A DNA stretch of 64,000 nucleotides from Crotalaria pallida (Eukaryota; Streptophyta; Magnoliopsida; Fabales; Fabaceae), in NCBI GenBank assembly GCA_037953625.1, contig CM075652.1, positions 150,164,597-150,228,596 on the forward strand, read 5' to 3'. This document shows positions 61,255 to 64,000 of the stretch, piece by piece (the first letter of the stretch is position 1; every line of letters begins with the position of its first letter). The position numbers were made by a program, and so were the translations under genes. The notes beneath the pieces were generated by a model that did not search any database, had not been told where the DNA came from, and was given only the letters and a program-made list of their open reading frames with translations.

Positions 61255-61501
61255 TGTTATGAAACGTATGAAAATAAGGAAGAAGAGAAGAAGAGAGGAA
61301 ACAATATATTGTAATATATTCAGTGTACATTTTACATCATAATTGAGTCCTATTTATAGGGAGATAGGAAACCCTAATATGGAGTGGTATCAACTAAATA
61401 TAAACACAATCCACTCTAATATGGAGTGGTATCAACTAAATATAAACACAATCCAATAGATAGTCATCCACTAATTAGATGGATATGAATTGTTTATAAC
61501 A
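61255..61501 (-). repeat. 5' LTR of the copia element (247 bp)
   Basis: Same length and order as the left LTR, with the same 42-bp internal duplication. The adjacent internal sequence on the minus strand, ACGTTATCAGCACGA, is the presumed primer-binding region. Confidence 0.95.
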
Positions 61502-61707
61502 ATTTTCGATTTTTTACTCCATTTCTGTCTTGGTTATTTTCTCTAATTTTGTTTTTGTGGGTATCAGGTCAACAGCAAAGAAGAAACAAGGATTAGCGGG
61601 TGTGAAAAGGAGAAGGTGAGAGGAAAAGTTACACACGTGAGTATGTCTAATGAGTGTTTGTAAACCTTTAGATTTGAATATAATAAAGGGCGGAGACTTT
61701 TTAAAAT

Positions 61708-62001
61708 GAGTTTTACTTTTTGAACCTTTGTTTATTATTGACACCCATTTTTTTCGCCTTATACAAGGCGGAAGTACATTTTTCCGCCTTATACAAGGCG
61801 ATAGTGTAAAATTATCATATTTTTTTCGTTTTATACAAAGCGGACGTGCAAAATTACCATTTTTCCGCCTAGAAAGAGGCGGAAAAAACTGATAATTTAC
61901 ACTACCGCCTTGTATAAAGCGGAAAAATGCACTACCACTTTGTATAAGGCGGAAAAAATAGGAACCAATGAATAAACAACGGGGTTCAAAAAGTAAAACT
62001 C
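61708..62001. mobile_element. Palindrome-array MITE with CCGCCTT repeats
   Basis: The terminal inverted repeats are the exact 19-mer GAGTTTTACTTTTTGAACC, and the similarity extends to about 45 bp. The interior is six copies of a near-palindrome CCGCCTTATACAAGGCGG or its degenerate forms, with spacer words TTTTT and TAGTGTAAAATTA. No coding content. Confidence 0.75.
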
Positions 62002-62170
62002 TCTAAAACTACTTGATCCTCTCTACGTACGAAAGACTTATATTCAAGAATAAGAGTAATAATTATTAGATTTCTTGTCAAACAAACTTATTGACTTCCC
62101 CGTTACCTTTAATCTTAATCCTTAAAGTTGACAATCAAAAATCAACAATGATATACTCCGCCTATCTTTT

Positions 62171-62339
62171 TTTTTTTTTGGTCCGTATTCCTTGCGGAAC
62201 CACCGGTATCCCCAAGAGCACCCTTAATACCAGGGAGCCCTTGAGACTAATCCGGAGCGAGCTGCATGGCTGGCTCTCCCAGCGAGATGTTTTTAGTGGG
62301 AATCGAACCCGGGGCTACTAGCACCCAGCGAGATGTTCT
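62171..62339 (-). mobile_element. SINE, minus orientation, 17-bp target duplication
   Basis: Flanked by TACTCCGCCTATCTTTT at 62154-62170 and 62340-62356. On the minus strand it has the B box GGGTTCGATTCCC, then GGATTAGTCTCAAGGG and the 3' end ACGGACCAAAAAAA. The A box is partly lost. 169 bp. Confidence 0.88.
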
Positions 62340-62356
62340 TACTCCGCCTATCTTTT

Positions 62357-63005
62357 AAAATAGGCAAAATCATTGTTTAAAATAGGCAAAAAAAAAAAAA
62401 AAAAACTAATCCGACTATCTTTTAAAATAGGCAAAATCATTGTTTTTAGACCCTCAATTTTAATTTTTTTTTAAAAATTTAAGTTAGTCTTTAATCTTTT
62501 TTTTTTTCATATTGGTCCATTCAAAATATTTTTTCTCCGTCCGCGTAAGACAACCCAGTTGGTGGCTGCAGGGACACGTAGGATTTCCCCCTCCCCCAGG
62601 TCATGGGTCCTAATCCCAGACCTCCCATGTAAACAAAAAATTTTTTTTTTCTCTCCACAATTATCAATCAAAATTCACAATATTTATATCATTGAATTCC
62701 TTTAAGGATGGGCACGGGCACGGGTAGCTACTACCCGTTACCCGTTATTCAATTGAAAAACAAAACCCCTGCACCCCATTACCCACACGGGTACCCGTTC
62801 ACGGGTTTTGGCGGGTGTTTGTGGATACCCGCTTATATAACGGGTATCCACGGGCAATTGTACAAATAAATCAAAATAAAAAAAAAGAAAAAAAATTATT
62901 TAAACACTGTTTCAGTGCTACATTAAGCTATCCATAAGAAAGGTATTTTTATTTTGCAGCTTAATGAGAAAGAAAAAAAAACACTATTTCAACACCGGCT
63001 CATAT
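62357..63005. other. Spacer with possible SINE and GGGTACCCG-rich remnant
   Basis: The phrase TCTTTTAAAATAGGCAAAAT is repeated at about 62351 and 62419. About 62550-62635 has a SINE-like AGTTGGTGGCTGCAGGGAC ... GGTCATGGGTCCTAATCCC. About 62706-62870 is packed with ACCCGTTACCCG / CGGGTA words, resembling a degenerate hAT-like terminal array. Confidence 0.45.
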
Positions 63006-64000
63006 CACTAATAGAAATTTCAGATTTAGAGACGGAACGAATTCCATCTCTAAATAAAGGAATTTCCGTCTCTGACAGTATCAGAGACTGAATTAGAGAC
63101 GGAACTCAGTCCGTCCCTAATATTGGCGTCGCAAAAAATTTAGAGACGGAAATATTCGTCTCTAAAATTTATAATTTCGTCTCTAATTATAATATAAAAT
63201 CCGTCTCTAATATTGACGGAAAATTCCGTCTCTAATAAGAACACATCCGTCTCTAACCTGAGACGGAAATAATTCAGTCTCTAATTTCCAGATGCAAAAT
63301 CCGTCTCTAATGGACCAAATTCCGTCTCTAATCAGAGACAGAAAGTTTTCCGTCTCTAATTCCTTCTCAATATTCCGTCTCTAATCACACAATTCCGTCT
63401 CTAATTCCTATAGTGAATTCCGTCTTTGATCCACAAATTTTCGTCTCTAATTCCCAACATTTGTAATACTAATTAAAACATATAATTTTAAAATTTTATA
63501 TAACAATAATTCAAATCAACATAATTAAAAACATATCCATTGATTATGCAAATAAAGAAGTCAATACATAAATATCTAACCATTGACCTTTTACATGGCA
63601 TGCTCAAGATCGAATACTATCTTTCAATGAAACAAAAGCCTTAAATTTACATTTCCATTTGAAAGTGAAACAGATGCTTCCTTTCCTGAAGTTGATTGTA
63701 TCTTTCCCAGTCCCCATTTCCCTTTTGGCTGCCGAAACCAATCTTGAAGTCTCTGCTTAAAAAACCAAAAACAGAAAGGAATTTTTTTTTATTGAGAATG
63801 CACAAGCCAATAACAATGTCTCAACTCCCAGCCTATGAAAATTATTAGCAGACAAAAGGACAAATATAGCGCTAATATATAGCTCAATAGGTGAAAAAAA
63901 ACACTAACATTCTTCTAAAGTGACATGATAAAAGGAGCTTTGATATCTTTCAATCACATAGCATTTTATATAATCAACCAATAGGGTGTCACAAGGAAAA
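63006..64000. mobile_element. Left part of a third CACTA element (runs off the window)
   Basis: Starts CACTAATAGAAATTTCAGAT then TTAGAGACGGAACG, and has about 400 bp of TCCGTCTCTAA repeats. It is closely related in order to the left end of the 38496 element. The terminus has one change (CACTAATAG). On the minus strand at about 63755-63640 an exon-like segment follows an AAGCAG acceptor (LQDWFRQPKGKWGLGK), possibly captured DNA. Confidence 0.88.

Larger units (their letters stand above)
49779..61501 (-). mobile_element. Ty1/copia LTR retrotransposon with two nested insertions
   Basis: Two 247-bp LTRs (49779-50025 and 61255-61501) begin TGTTATGAAACG and end TTATAACA on the plus strand. They are flanked by the 5-bp target duplication ATTTT (49774-49778 and 61502-61506). 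The polypurine tract (minus strand AAGGGGGAG) abuts the left LTR. The sequence next to the right LTR (minus strand CACGTTATCAGCACGA) is the leader end usual in one group of plant copia elements. So transcription runs on the minus strand. Without the insertions (51668-53243 and 53734-57863) and their duplicated targets, the element is about 6.0 kb. Only degenerate pol is left and no gag is recognisable. Confidence 0.95.

Noticed and set aside
62171..62339. GGTTCGATTCC considered as a tRNA gene
   Set aside because: No cloverleaf can be built. The B box belongs to a SINE with a 17-bp target duplication and poly(A) tail.

Overview
This window is nuclear DNA of a papilionoid legume. The evidence is a multi-exon 7S (vicilin) seed-storage gene that reads closest, from memory, to lupin beta-conglutin-type vicilins, together with GT-AG introns, AT-rich spacers and typical plant transposons. 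The species cannot be fixed from the sequence alone.

Gene-bearing part (about 1-32 kb). A four-exon vicilin gene (2707-4730, +) has a recognisable seed promoter: RY repeats, two vicilin boxes in opposite orientation and a TATA box. Next comes a divergent pair of GPI-anchored non-specific lipid-transfer proteins, 6006-7278 (-) and 8544-9814 (+), whose first exons are the same length (337 nt). An eight-exon plastid folate/biopterin transporter follows (13011-17557, +), with a MITE in its last intron. A single-exon DUF1677 gene lies at 31419-31808 (+). Each of these genes assembles into an uninterrupted reading frame when GT-AG introns are removed. Between them are MITEs, SINEs, a short Helitron, a 1,020-bp MULE with a perfect 9-bp target duplication, a 5'-truncated LINE, microsatellites and a stray FAR1-type DNA-binding domain.

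Transposon-dominated part (about 32-64 kb). (i) A 8,974-bp CACTA element (38496-47469, target duplication ATA) carries an intact five-exon TNPA-like gene. Its TNPD gene has lost the catalytic Transposase_21 core. The element has captured host exons: one from a GRF-INTERACTING FACTOR (GIF1/AN3) gene and one encoding a signal peptide with its own TATA box. (ii) A minus-strand Ty1/copia retrotransposon (49779-61501, target duplication ATTTT) has two 247-bp LTRs differing at only 2 sites but a heavily decayed pol. It is interrupted by a 1,576-bp SIRE-like solo LTR (target duplication TCTAC) and by a 4,130-bp non-autonomous CACTA of a different family (target duplication CTT). Removing the inserts rejoins the copia coding region. 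(iii) A third CACTA, a sibling of the first, begins at 63006 and runs off the window.

The most notable result is this nest of elements with a readable insertion order, and the gene-capturing CACTA in which the helper protein is intact but the transposase is gutted. I see no biological system of an unknown kind. All functional names rest on recognition of protein families and motifs, not on database searches.
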